Assembly: GCA_020721775.1 (NCBI GenBank)
Contig: DYLZ01000006.1
Coordinates: forward strand, 1-40,741
DNA: 40,741 nt
Source: Sulfurovum sp.
GTDB taxonomy: Bacteria > Campylobacterota > Campylobacteria > Campylobacterales > Sulfurovaceae
Reading direction: 5' to 3'
Under the pieces are notes generated by a model. It was not told where the DNA came from, ran no database searches, and saw nothing but the letters and a program-made list of their open reading frames with translations. This document shows positions 24,454 through 32,488 of this stretch, in pieces. Position 1 is the stretch's first letter; every line of letters begins with the position of its first letter. A program made the position numbers and the translations under genes.

Positions 24454-25860
24454 CTATCTTATCATATCTATTAAAAATTTATTTATAAAATACAGTATTG
24501 TACCAAAAGTTATCATTGTTATTATAAACATAGGCATTGTTTTGCTTTTTACAATATTCCAAAACTTATCAAAACCAACCTCTTTGATAGTTAAAAATAG
24601 CTGTGCAAATCCTCCTATGCTTCCCGAAAGAGCCAATCCGGCAGCGCCCATACTTTGCATTAGAATTATTGAAAATATGACATTTATCACAAGTGAAATT
24701 ACAGCTATTTTTGCAGCTTTTAAATGTTTATGCATTGCGTAAAGATATAAAGAGAAAAGCTTGGCTAGCCCAAAAGGAATTAACCCCACCATATACATTT
24801 GAAGCACATAAGCCGTATTTTTAGTATCTTCAAGATCAAATGCTCCTCTTTCAAAAAGAAGCCATACGATAGGTTCACTTAGTAGTATTCCGCCTAGTAC
24901 CGATGCCCCAAGAAGTATGCTAAGAAGCCAAAATGCTTTGCTGAGGTTTGCAAATGCCGCTTCTTCATTGCTGTTTTTGATAGCCTTTGAAATGGCAGGA
25001 AAAAGAGCTGTTGTTATAGCAAGGGCGATAATGGCAAACGGAAGTTGAAATACTCTGTTCGCATAAAATAGATAACTGACCGATCCTGCCACTAAAAATG
25101 AAGCGAGACTGGTGTCTATAAAAGATGCTATTTGAGCCGTTGAGTTGCCGATGACGGATGGTAAAAAGAGTTTATTGAAGCTTTTTTCTTCTTGTTTTAC
25201 ATCTTTGGTTTTTCTATATTTCCATCCGCCTATAAGTATCTTTGCAAGTCCTTTTTTGCGTATAGCGATCATATGTGTTGCTACCTGAAGAAGACCTCCG
25301 GCAAGTATCGAAAAGCTTAAAGCATATACGATAGTTTGCGGTTCGCTTTTGGCATAGAACATAAGCGTAGCTATCATGGCGATATTTAGCCAAACCGTAG
25401 AAAAAGCAGTGGTAAAAAAATGTTCTTTATGTTGTAGTATCGTTCCTAAAAATGTAACTATAAATATAAGATCCAAATACCAAAAATTTATAATCGTAAG
25501 AGGCGCTGTTTTACCGATGAGGTCATCGTTCCAATCCCACGCAAGAGCTTTTGTAAAAGTTTCAGGAAAAAGCGTAACTATGAGAGAAAACCCAACTATT
25601 ATAAGCATAAATCGCATAAAAATGGCGACTGCAAATACCCCTTTTTGTTTTGAAGCTACATAAGAAGGCATAAAGCTTTGAGTGAATGAACCTTCAGCAA
25701 AAATGCGGCGAAATAGATTTGGAAATTTGAATGCCATCAAAAATATATCACTCCATATACTTGCGCCCAACGCAGATGTCATGAGTATATCTCTAAGAAG
25801 TCCTGAAACTCTTGATATTAGTATTCCAAATGAGTTTGAAAATATAGATTTAAGTCGCAT
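24454..25860 (-). CDS. murJ: Lipid II flippase MurJ (MviN)
   Basis: A polytopic inner-membrane protein of the MOP superfamily with about 13-14 helices, which flips lipid II for peptidoglycan synthesis. The N-terminal block SNSFGILISRVSGLLRDI and the GSFTQSFMPSY segment are MurJ hallmarks. ATG 25860 gives 468 residues beginning MRLKSIFSN. A TTG at 25896 would put the start upstream of the -10 box (25886-25891) and is rejected. It heads the murJ-cysS-msbA unit and diverges from ruvA. Confidence 0.95.
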   Translation of the reverse strand: MRLKSIFSNSFGILISRVSGLLRDILMTSALGASIWSDIFLMAFKFPNLFRRIFAEGSFTQSFMPSYVASKQKGVFAVAIFMRFMLIIVGFSLIVTLFPETFTKALAWDWNDDLIGKTAPLTIINFWYLDLIFIVTFLGTILQHKEHFFTTAFSTVWLNIAMIATLMFYAKSEPQTIVYALSFSILAGGLLQVATHMIAIRKKGLAKILIGGWKYRKTKDVKQEEKSFNKLFLPSVIGNSTAQIASFIDTSLASFLVAGSVSYLFYANRVFQLPFAIIALAITTALFPAISKAIKNSNEEAAFANLSKAFWLLSILLGASVLGGILLSEPIVWLLFERGAFDLEDTKNTAYVLQMYMVGLIPFGLAKLFSLYLYAMHKHLKAAKIAVISLVINVIFSIILMQSMGAAGLALSGSIGGFAQLFLTIKEVGFDKFWNIVKSKTMPMFIITMITFGTILYFINKFLIDMIR

Positions 25861-25885
25861 TATATTCTTTGTATTTGTTTTTAAA

Positions 25886-25891
25886 ATTATA
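25886..25891 (-). promoter_or_regulatory. -10 box of murJ-cysS-msbA
   Basis: A perfect minus-strand TATAAT lies 25 bases before the murJ ATG. It fixes the start codon because the longer frame would begin inside or upstream of the promoter. Confidence 0.5.
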
Positions 25892-25956
25892 TCCAAAACT
25901 CTATTTGGTTAAAGTGTATGACAATTTGACATATTTTTTTGTTCTTTTTTGTGATT

Positions 25957-25966
25957 TTGATATACT
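25957..25966 (+). promoter_or_regulatory. Extended -10 promoter of ruvA
   Basis: TTGATATACT is an extended -10 (TGN plus TATACT at 25961-25966) behind several T-runs. GGAG at 25983-25986 is a good ribosome binding site for the ATG at 25993. Confidence 0.5.
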
Positions 25967-25992
25967 CATAAAAATAAAACGCGGAGTAGTAT

Positions 25993-26553
25993 ATGATAGT
26001 AGGCATTCAAGGAAGTATAGAACGCAAAGAGCCGACATTTTTGCATATTAATACAGGCGGACTTATATATGAAGTTTTTGTCTCTTTAAATACTTCATCG
26101 CAAATAGACTCAAAAGAGATAAAGCTTTTTGTTTCTCAAGTAATCAGAGAAGATGCAAATTTGCTTTTTGGTTTTTTAACCTTGGATGAAAAAAAGATGT
26201 TCGATACACTGCTTAAAATTAACGGTATAGGTCCAAAAGTAGCCATCGCCATATGTTCTACCTTTTCTCCTGATACATTTGCTAAAGTTATAAACTCGAA
26301 AGATGTAAGTATGCTTAAGCGAGTTCCCGGCATAGGACCAAAGGCTGCTAGCAGAATATTGGTAGAACTTGCAGATTTTATAGTTGACGGCAGTGGCAGT
26401 GGTGATCATTTAAGCAATTCTCTCATTGAAGCGGCTATGGCGCTTGAGAGTCTTGGATTTAAAAAAGATGAGGTCAAAAAAGCCCTATCAGGACTTAGCG
26501 GAGATACCGCAACTTTGGTTAAAGAGGGGCTTAAGAAATTGCAGAGATTGTGA
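25993..26553 (+). CDS. ruvA: Holliday junction DNA helicase subunit RuvA
   Basis: RuvA binds four-way DNA junctions as a tetramer and loads the RuvB motor in recombinational repair. The order is an OB-fold (residues 1-62, [12 protein letters not shown]), two helix-hairpin-helix motifs ([15 protein letters not shown] and [16 protein letters not shown]) and a C-terminal RuvB-binding helical domain (about 140-186). At 186 residues it is normal. ruvB and ruvC are not in the window. It is a single-gene unit followed by a repeat region; in C. jejuni ddlA lies next to it, and no ddl is present here. Confidence 0.95.
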   Translation: MIVGIQGSIERKEPTFLHINTGGLIYEVFVSLNTSSQIDSKEIKLFVSQVIREDANLLFGFLTLDEKKMFDTLLKINGIGPKVAIAICSTFSPDTFAKVINSKDVSMLKRVPGIGPKAASRILVELADFIVDGSGSGDHLSNSLIEAAMALESLGFKKDEVKKALSGLSGDTATLVKEGLKKLQRL

Positions 26554-26583
26554 CTTTGTCATTCTCAATTATGCGAGAATACA

Positions 26584-26735
26584 GTCATTGCGAGATGAAA
26601 AGCAGTAATAAACGACAAATGCTTGTCGTTTAACGGTTTGAAACCGAAGGCGATGTCTCTCAAAGAGACCGCCGAAGGCAAGACGAAGCAATCCATAAAA
26701 AAGAGTGGATCGCCACACTTTGTTCGCGATGACAG
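26584..26735. repeat. Hairpin-rich dispersed repeat (GTCATTGCGAG ... GAAGCAATCCA type)
   Basis: The element starts ACAGTCATTGCGAG (to 26594) and ends CGCGATGACAG (to 26735), which are imperfect terminal inverted repeats. GCAATCCA (26688-26695) pairs with TGGATCGC (26706-26713), one mismatch. Between them lie nested hairpins: a 10-bp stem at 26609-26618/26623-26632 (TAAACGACAA), CGGTTT/AAACCG at 26634-26646, and GTCTCT/AGAGAC at 26655-26669 inside GGCG/CGCC. No ORF is convincing. A shorter relative stands at 40671-40705. Elements with this motif are scattered in several unrelated bacterial genomes as I recall. It may terminate ruvA and NlpC/P60 transcription. A non-autonomous mobile or REP-like origin is inference. 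Confidence 0.65.
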
Positions 26736-26772
26736 CTGCCTTATACCCACACTCAAATAACTAAACATTATG

Positions 26773-27435
26773 TTAGGACGGAAGTACCCTTTTTGCGCCA
26801 ACAAAACAATTGGCGTATGACCCTTGATGCAGCGGTGATACTATAATGCCTCTCTCTTTTGAAGCAGCATGAATGAATTCGCCGTTGCCAAGATATATGC
26901 CGACATGAGTTACAGGAATGCCTCTATTTTTATCAGTCAAGAAAAATAGCAGGTCTCCAGCCCTTAAATTGCTTTTGTCAATAGTCTTTCCTATTTTTGA
27001 TTGTTCAAGCGCCGTACGAGGCAATTTAATACCGTGTTTGTTGTAAATATACTGCACATATCCGGAACAGTCAAAACCACTTGGTCGTGTTCCACCCCAA
27101 ACATATTTTCCACCCTTGAACTGTTTGGCACTTTGTGTTATTGAGCCTATGTCTGCATTGCAATATGTTTGTTCCTCTTGCATTTTTGTCGGTTGTTTGG
27201 CTTTTAGACCATTTTCTCTAACATTTGCCATTTGCGCCTGAAGAGCTGCAATTTTCTCTTTTTGAAGATCTGCATAAAATGCCTGATAAGAATACTCTTT
27301 AACATTTTGATTTAACGATTCGTTATACCGATGTTTGATTCTTTTCTGGATAGCTCTTCCATTACCATCGGTAAATGTAAAAGAGTTTGAAGCATAAATA
27401 ATAGAAAAAATCGATATAAACCAAATAATTCTCAT
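26773..27435 (-). CDS. Secreted NlpC/P60 family peptidoglycan endopeptidase
   Basis: A 220-residue protein with a signal peptide (residues 1-15, cut near IYASN) and a C-terminal NlpC/P60 cysteine peptidase domain (about 95-215). The nucleophile is C123 in GFDCSGYVQYIY, the general-base histidine is in VTHVGIYLGNGEF and the third polar residue is in the FIHAAS segment. Such enzymes cut D-glutamyl-diaminopimelate bonds in peptide stems. The region before the domain (30-90) is helical and charged. It is transcribed alone, convergent with ruvA across the repeat and divergent from the BaiN-like gene. The ribosome binding site is weak. Confidence 0.92.
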   Translation of the reverse strand: MRIIWFISIFSIIYASNSFTFTDGNGRAIQKRIKHRYNESLNQNVKEYSYQAFYADLQKEKIAALQAQMANVRENGLKAKQPTKMQEEQTYCNADIGSITQSAKQFKGGKYVWGGTRPSGFDCSGYVQYIYNKHGIKLPRTALEQSKIGKTIDKSNLRAGDLLFFLTDKNRGIPVTHVGIYLGNGEFIHAASKERGIIVSPLHQGSYANCFVGAKRVLPS

Positions 27436-27461
27436 TTTTTTAGACCAATATATTTTTTGAT

Positions 27462-27467
27462 ATTATA
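27462..27467 (-). promoter_or_regulatory. -10 box of the NlpC/P60 gene
   Basis: Minus-strand TATAAT lies 26 bases before the ATG at 27435. The same few bases read TGATATTAT on the plus strand, an extended -10 candidate for the divergent BaiN-like gene. Confidence 0.4.
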
Positions 27468-27491
27468 ACATAAATTGGCTATAATCGCTAT

Positions 27492-28639
27492 ATGGATAAT
27501 TTTTTTTGATGTAGTTATAGTTGGCGGAGGGGCAAGCGGTTTAATGCTTGCTTCATTGATAAAAGATAAAAAAACCGCATTGATAGAGCATAATCAAAAG
27601 CTTGGTGCAAAGATACTGATAAGCGGCGGCGGCAAGTGCAATATTACAAATGAGTTTGTTACAGATAAGCATTTTTTTGGGAGATGCGAACTTTATTAAA
27701 AGCACAATAAAGAGTTTTGACCAAAATGTCACTTTGAGATATTTTCAAAGTAGAGGATTAAAAACCGTAAAGCTAAAAAATAACCAATTTTTTTGCGATA
27801 AAAGTGCTAAAGAGTTAGTTGATATACTATTAAAAGAGTCAAATCTTTATACTATGTTAACAGGCGAAGAATTGCTTGATATTGATAAATATGACGATAT
27901 TTTTACGCTTAAAACTTCTAAGAGAGAATTGCACGCAAGACATGTTGTCATAGCGTCCGGTGGACTTAGCTATGCTGCTTTGGGCGCCGGAGATATTGGT
28001 TATAAAATAGCTAAAAAGTTTGGACACTCTATCGTTAAAACAGCTCCTGCATTGGTTGGACTTACTCTTCAAAAAGAGCAGTTTTTTTTCAAAGAGCTAA
28101 GCGGCATATCGTGCGATGTAGTGATAAAAGCCGGCGAGCATATATGTAGAGGATCGCTTTTGTTTGCGCATAAGGGTATAAGCGGTCCTGCTGTTTTGGA
28201 TGCATCTTTGTATTGGGAGAAGGGTGAAATATCTATAGATTTTTTGCCAAATATCAAACTTGAAGATCTTAGAAATTCCAATAAAAATATAAGTACGGTT
28301 TTACCTATACCAAAAAGACTCGCATCTGCGCTTTTAAACCATTTAGGCATAGAAGATAAAAAGTTTTTATCATTATCTAAAAGTGAATTTGAAAAGCTTA
28401 AAATAATCAAAGAATATCATTTTGCGCCTGCAGGTACTTTTGGATATAATAAGGCAGAAGTCACCAAGGGTGGTGTGGATACAGGAGAGATAAGCCAAAA
28501 AAATATGATGAGTGCAAAATGTGAAAATCTATATTTTATAGGTGAAGTTCTTGATGTTACAGGCAGAGTTGGCGGGTATAATATTCAATGGGCATTTTCA
28601 TCGGCTTTTGTATGCGCAAACAGTATCAATAAGGAGTAG
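27492..28639 (+). pseudogene. HI0933/BaiN family FAD-dependent oxidoreductase, frame broken at two T-runs
   Basis: Two reading frames, 27475-27699 and 27650-28639, together encode one flavoprotein of the HI0933/YhiN/BaiN family, about 385 residues. The FAD-binding VVIVGGGASGLM and the family block GAKILISGGGKCNITNE lie in the first, and GDANFIKS through GRVGGYNIQWAFSSAF in the second. The frames join at a T7 run (27672-27678); with six Ts the product would read KHFLGDANF in one frame. Near the start, the natural ATG at 27492 is thrown out of frame by a T8 run (27500-27507); with seven Ts it would read MDNFFDVVIVGGG. The only in-frame start otherwise is a TTG at 27475 with no ribosome site. 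Either a pseudogene, a phase- or slippage-controlled gene, or assembly errors. The function of the family is not settled (reductase or oxidase of unknown substrate). Confidence 0.8.
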
Positions 28640-28641
28640 CT

Positions 28642-28860
28642 ATGTTAGAGTATAAAGCGGTAATTTATCAAGAAGGTATGCTTGGATCTTTGCTTCTCGG
28701 GCAATCAAAGATAAATCCTATAAGATTTAGCGAATTTTTAAATGCCAATGCCAAAGAGGGCTGGGAAGTGGTAACGATGGAAAAAGATATTAGACGCATG
28801 CTTCTTTTTTGGAGCAGAGAAGGATATGTTGTGATAATGAAGAGAGAGAAAAAAGTATGA
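28642..28860 (+). CDS. DUF4177 domain protein
   Basis: A 72-residue protein of one DUF4177-like domain: a YKAVIY beta strand, a middle helix, the motif NAKEGWEVVTM and a final strand GYVVIMKREK. The function is unknown, and the small alpha-beta fold is common near membrane and transport genes. AAGGAG at 28631-28636 lies directly before the ATG, overlapping the end of the BaiN-like frame. Its stop overlaps the ATG of the next gene (ATGA), so the pair is probably co-translated. Confidence 0.82.
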   Translation: MLEYKAVIYQEGMLGSLLLGQSKINPIRFSEFLNANAKEGWEVVTMEKDIRRMLLFWSREGYVVIMKREKKV

Positions 28861-29078
28861 AAAGTATAAAGATAGCCAGCATAATAGTCGGTATCATTTT
28901 TGTTCTATATGCGATCATGGGTATTTTGCAATTGTGGTTCAATATAATTGAATGGAGTACATTTGTTAAACTTTCTATCACTGCCATGACCGTGATAATT
29001 GTTACATTTGGTGTGGCAATGCTTTATAGGGAGTATATAGACGAAAAGAAAATGAAAGAGGATAAGTATATAGACTAA
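28857..29078 (+). CDS. Small two-helix membrane protein
   Basis: A 73-residue protein with hydrophobic helices at about 6-26 (IASIIVGIIFVLYAIMGILQ) and 40-58 (LSITAMTVIIVTFGVAMLY), and a charged C-terminal tail YREYIDEKKMKEDKYID. I do not recognise the family. The ATG at 28857 overlaps the DUF4177 stop and is preceded by AGAGAG. An in-frame start at 28809 would lie within the previous gene and is rejected. The stop overlaps the start of the hydrolase gene (TAATG). It may anchor or assist a partner in this operon. Confidence 0.75.
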   Translation: MKSIKIASIIVGIIFVLYAIMGILQLWFNIIEWSTFVKLSITAMTVIIVTFGVAMLYREYIDEKKMKEDKYID

Positions 29079-29806
29079 TGGCACAAAGAGAGATTATTTA
29101 CGATAAAAACAAGTTTAGTATAGCATATGATATAGTAAATTTGGCAATGGAGGATTGTATTGTAATTTTGCATGGCTGGGGAAGCAATAAAGAGATCATG
29201 AAGCAGGCGTTTGCTAAACAGATGAGCGACCTTAAACACATATATATAGATATGCCCGGCTTTGGCAAAAGTACCAATCCGGTCGTTTTGACAACTGATG
29301 ACTATGCCCGCATTTTGCAAATATTTTTTGACGATATAGGAATCAAGCCTTTGATGATAGCAGGGCACTCATTTGGGGGCAAAGTCGCAACATTACTAAA
29401 TCCTGCGTGTCTAATACTTCTTTCAAGTGCTGGAATTTTGGTACCGAAACCTTTTAGTGTGAGAGCCAAGATAGCAGCTTTTAAAATACTAAAACCTCTC
29501 GGATTTGGTAAAATGAGAAGGTTTTTTGCAAGCCGCGATGTAGAGGGCATGAGCCATGAGATGTATGAGACTTTTAAAAATGTAGTAAATGAAGATTTTA
29601 GCGGAAGTTTTGCGCAATTTGAAGGTGATGCGCTTCTATTTTGGGGAAAAAGCGATACTGCAACACCGCTTTGGACTGCCCAAAAAATAAATTCTATTAT
29701 AAAAAGATCAAAGTTATATCCGCTTGAAGGAGATCACTATTTCTTTTTAAAACACTCGAAATTTATTTCCGATACTATCATGCAATACTACAAGGAGCAT
29801 AAATAA
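29078..29806 (+). CDS. Alpha/beta hydrolase
   Basis: A 242-residue hydrolase fold protein. HGWGSNKE forms the oxyanion region, S98 in AGHSFGGKVAT is the nucleophile, the acid is probably the aspartate in GKSDTATP, and the histidine is in EGDHYFF near the end. There is no signal peptide, so it is cytoplasmic. The substrate is unknown. A hydrolase of this type precedes murF in C. jejuni as recalled, so a link to cell-wall precursors is conceivable but not shown. It overlaps the gene before and shares a base with the murF start (TAATG). Confidence 0.9.
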   Translation: MAQREIIYDKNKFSIAYDIVNLAMEDCIVILHGWGSNKEIMKQAFAKQMSDLKHIYIDMPGFGKSTNPVVLTTDDYARILQIFFDDIGIKPLMIAGHSFGGKVATLLNPACLILLSSAGILVPKPFSVRAKIAAFKILKPLGFGKMRRFFASRDVEGMSHEMYETFKNVVNEDFSGSFAQFEGDALLFWGKSDTATPLWTAQKINSIIKRSKLYPLEGDHYFFLKHSKFISDTIMQYYKEHK

Positions 29807-31209
29807 TGGTCGAATTTTTAAGTTTTTTAATATTTGTAAGCGCAAGCGGTTATTATTTGATCACAAACTTGCAATGGTATAGCTATAAGCTCTCAAGAGT
29901 TCTTTTTCATCATACAAAGCCGATGTGGAATGTGGTTTATTTTATAATTCCTCTTATTGCCTTTATTATTGCTTCTAAAATGTTCAAGCTAGATATCGTG
30001 ATTTCTCTTGTTTATATAGTATTGTTGTATTTTTGGTATAAAAAACTTGATAAGCCCTTAGTGTGGACCGGTAGGATCAAAAGATTTTTTGCGCTCCTTG
30101 TTATCTTCACTCTTTATTTATGGTTCATAGCAAAATGCACTTTTGTGTTAGCTCCGTTCATATTGGCCTTTGTTGCCTCACTGTTGGTAGAGAAAGTACT
30201 TTTTTGGGGCTTTAAAGCAAAAGCAAAAGCAAAAATTGAAAATGCAAAAGAGATGATAGTAGTCGGAATCACGGCAAGTTATGGCAAAACAAGTATCAAA
30301 AATTTTTTAAACCATATCTTGGAGGGAAGTTTTAAAACATATGCGACGCCAAGATCGGTAAATACGCTTGGCGGTATTATGAAAGATATAAATGATGATC
30401 TGCCTGATAATACGCAAATTTATATAGTTGAAATGGGTGCAAGAGTAAAAGGTGATATAGCCGAGATCACAACATTTGTAAATCCTCATTATGCAGTAGT
30501 AGGCAAGATAGGACCGGCTCATATAGAGTATTTTAAAACAATAAAAAATATAATTGCAACAAAGCTCGAGATACTTCAAAGTTCACGCCTAAAAGAAGCC
30601 TGGCTTCATGAAAGCGCAAAACAAGAGCCTAGCGAGAAAATACATATCTATGGAAGCAATATAACAAATGTGACCGCCACTTTAGATGGAACATCTTTTG
30701 AATTGGATGGCGAAAAATACGAAGTTCCGATCTTAGGAGAGTTTCACGCTATAAATTTAGCCGGCGCTATCAGTGTTGCTATTGCCTTAGGAGTGGATAA
30801 AGAGACTATTAAAAAACGACTAAAAACACTCAAAGCAACACCTCATAGGCTGCAAAGAATTGATGCTGGCGGAAAATTGATCCTTGATGATAGTTTCAAT
30901 GGAAATATAGATGGAATGCTTGGTTCATTTGATCTAGCTTCTACTTATAAGGGCAGAAAAGTCGTTATTACCCCGGGTCTTGTAGAAGCTGACGATGAAC
31001 TAAATATGCAAATTGCTAAAAGAGCAAATGAGGTTTTTGATCTAGTGATAGTAAGCAGTAATTTAAACTGGGATATATTTAAAAGTCAAGTCGATGAGGA
31101 TAAGCTTCTTAAAATGGAGCAAAAATCACAAATGCAAGATATGCTTATCGAGCATACTAAAGCGGGTGATTTGATACTCTTTGCAAATGATGCGCCAAGC
31201 TTTGTGTAG
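29806..31209 (+). CDS. murF: UDP-MurNAc-tripeptide:D-Ala-D-Ala ligase MurF with N-terminal membrane domain
   Basis: MurF adds D-Ala-D-Ala to the UDP-muramoyl tripeptide. The ligase begins near residue 148: ATP loop GITASYGKTS (154-163), then NTLGGIM, the VEMGARVKGDIAEI block, and DDSFNGN with the Mur-ligase asparagine, all in order. The first 135 residues form about five hydrophobic helices (3-21, 42-58, 62-78, 93-109, 112-132), an extension that E. coli MurF lacks but that is known in Campylobacterota. The fusion should hold the last cytoplasmic step of UDP-precursor synthesis at the membrane, near MraY. It is 467 residues, with ATG 29806 sharing a base with the previous stop, and the next gene starts directly after its TAG. 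Confidence 0.9.
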   Translation: MVEFLSFLIFVSASGYYLITNLQWYSYKLSRVLFHHTKPMWNVVYFIIPLIAFIIASKMFKLDIVISLVYIVLLYFWYKKLDKPLVWTGRIKRFFALLVIFTLYLWFIAKCTFVLAPFILAFVASLLVEKVLFWGFKAKAKAKIENAKEMIVVGITASYGKTSIKNFLNHILEGSFKTYATPRSVNTLGGIMKDINDDLPDNTQIYIVEMGARVKGDIAEITTFVNPHYAVVGKIGPAHIEYFKTIKNIIATKLEILQSSRLKEAWLHESAKQEPSEKIHIYGSNITNVTATLDGTSFELDGEKYEVPILGEFHAINLAGAISVAIALGVDKETIKKRLKTLKATPHRLQRIDAGGKLILDDSFNGNIDGMLGSFDLASTYKGRKVVITPGLVEADDELNMQIAKRANEVFDLVIVSSNLNWDIFKSQVDEDKLLKMEQKSQMQDMLIEHTKAGDLILFANDAPSFV

Positions 31210-32031
31210 ATGAGTAGCGGATATATTTGGAGGGTTATTGTTCTTGTAGTTTTTACAACCCTCTCTCTCTTGGCAGATGCAAAAATAACTAAAGAGCAAG
31301 CAGATTATATAGCAAAAAAAGTTTGGCAAAACGAAGGCGCTCTGCAAGACAAATATTTGGTTCATTGGAATGATGGAGAAGATTTTGCATCACTTGGGAT
31401 CGGTCATTTTATATGGTTTCCAAAAGGGCATACGGAAAAGTTTAGAGAAGTTTTCCCTCTAGTGCTTGGCTTTATGGAAGAAAATAATGTAACTATGCCA
31501 AAATGGCTAAGCAGTAAAACGCCTTGTCCATGGAATAGCAAAACAGAGTTGTTCTTGGCAAAAGCAAAAAATGATAAGCAATACCTTGAGCTTTTTGATT
31601 TCTTGAAACAAAATATGCCTTATCAAGCAATGTATATGAGCAAAAGAGCCTTTGATGCTTTGCCGCTTATGCTTTCAACCCTAAAAGATGAAAAGAAAAA
31701 AGAGATAATTCGTCATAGATACAATCAAATTCTTTATAATAGAGACGGAAGTATAAATGAACACGGGTTGTATATACTTATAGATTATGTTAATTTCAAA
31801 GGTGAAGGCACGCTTGAGAGCGAGAGATACAACTCTCAAGGATGGGGACTGCTTCAAGTTTTAGAAAATATGGATGATAAAGAAAAAGATAGATTTAAGG
31901 CATTTAGCAAAAGCGCAAAAGAGATACTAAGCCGCAGAATTGCAAATTCGCCAAAGGCTAGGGGCGAAGAGAGATGGCGGATAGGCTGGAATAAAAGACT
32001 TGATACATATTTATTAAAAGAGTATGAGTGA
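31210..32031 (+). CDS. Secreted protein with T4-lysozyme-like motif, possible muramidase
   Basis: A 273-residue protein with a signal peptide at residues 1-22 (cut near LADA). A stretch from residue 26 resembles the active-site end of T4 lysozyme: NEG with E42 for the catalytic glutamate, D55 for D20, S61 for T26, then LGIGHF (62-67) for the IGIGH of T4. The spacing from D to GIGH is identical, and that from E to D is four residues longer. The rest (70-273) has no motif I recognise, though helices with FDALPLML and LYILIDYVNFKGEG resemble the helical body of lysozymes. It is plausibly a periplasmic peptidoglycan hydrolase. It directly follows murF with no gap, which supports a cell-wall role. 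The assignment rests on one motif. Confidence 0.75.
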   Translation: MSSGYIWRVIVLVVFTTLSLLADAKITKEQADYIAKKVWQNEGALQDKYLVHWNDGEDFASLGIGHFIWFPKGHTEKFREVFPLVLGFMEENNVTMPKWLSSKTPCPWNSKTELFLAKAKNDKQYLELFDFLKQNMPYQAMYMSKRAFDALPLMLSTLKDEKKKEIIRHRYNQILYNRDGSINEHGLYILIDYVNFKGEGTLESERYNSQGWGLLQVLENMDDKEKDRFKAFSKSAKEILSRRIANSPKARGEERWRIGWNKRLDTYLLKEYE

Positions 32032-32095
32032 ATATATTTAAAAAATGGGCAAAAGATATACTAAAGAACTCAAAGCAAGATTAAAATTAATAGAG

Positions 32096-32101
32096 TAAAA
32101 T
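32096..32101 (+). promoter_or_regulatory. Candidate -10 box of the YjdM/PhnA-like gene
   Basis: TAAAAT precedes the ATG at 32131 by 29 bases, in the 99-base gap after the lysozyme-like gene. AAAGGAAAAAC just before the ATG is the ribosome binding site. The rest of the gap holds only short, unsupported reading frames. Confidence 0.35.
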
Positions 32102-32130
32102 ACGCTCTAAAATATAAATAAAGGAAAAAC

Positions 32131-32478
32131 ATGCAAGCTTTGCCAAAATGCCCAAAATGCGGCAGTGAGTACACATATGAGGATGGCAATCTTTATATTT
32201 GCCCTGAGTGCGCCTTTGAATGGAGCAAAGAAGGGGATAATGAAGTGGCCCAAACAGGCTTAATTGTAAAAGATGCAAATGGAAATATTTTACAAGATGG
32301 CGATACTGTTACAGTTATCAAAGACCTCAAAGTCAAAGGAAGCAGTGACGGGATCAAAGTAGGTACTAAGATAAAAGGTATTCGTCTTGTTGAAGGTAAC
32401 GATGGACACAATATTGACTGTAAAGTACCAGGAATCGGCGCTATTAAACTAAAACAAGAATTTGTAAAAAAAGCATAA
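32131..32478 (+). CDS. yjdM: YjdM/PhnA family zinc-ribbon protein
   Basis: A 115-residue protein with an N-terminal zinc ribbon, C7/C10 and C24/C27 (CPKC and CPEC), followed by a small beta domain with [18 protein letters not shown] and [11 protein letters not shown], the classic PhnA/YjdM signature. Despite the name, E. coli YjdM has no proven part in phosphonate breakdown, and no phn genes are present here. It is transcribed alone, and its stop lies 10 bases from the convergent stop of recO. Confidence 0.9.
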   Translation: MQALPKCPKCGSEYTYEDGNLYICPECAFEWSKEGDNEVAQTGLIVKDANGNILQDGDTVTVIKDLKVKGSSDGIKVGTKIKGIRLVEGNDGHNIDCKVPGIGAIKLKQEFVKKA

Positions 32479-32488
32479 ATTATTAATA

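Noticed and set aside
25861-25896. Longer MurJ start at TTG 25896
   Set aside because: The added segment overlaps the -10 box, and the family begins near MRLKSIFSN.
26554-26772. CRISPR array or att site after ruvA
   Set aside because: Repeated words are arms of hairpins, not evenly spaced direct repeats, and no cas or integrase gene is in the window.
27475-27491. TTG 27475 as the true start of the BaiN-like protein
   Set aside because: No ribosome site. It would add a hydrophobic head unlike the family, and it lies upstream of a perfect -10 box at 27480-27485.
32028-32097. Micro-ORFs after the lysozyme-like gene (18 residues from GTG 32028; 16-17 residues from ATG 32045, beginning MGKRYTKEL)
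   Set aside because: Too short to test. The second faintly recalls the start of IS3-type transposase OrfA, but nothing else of an IS element is nearby.
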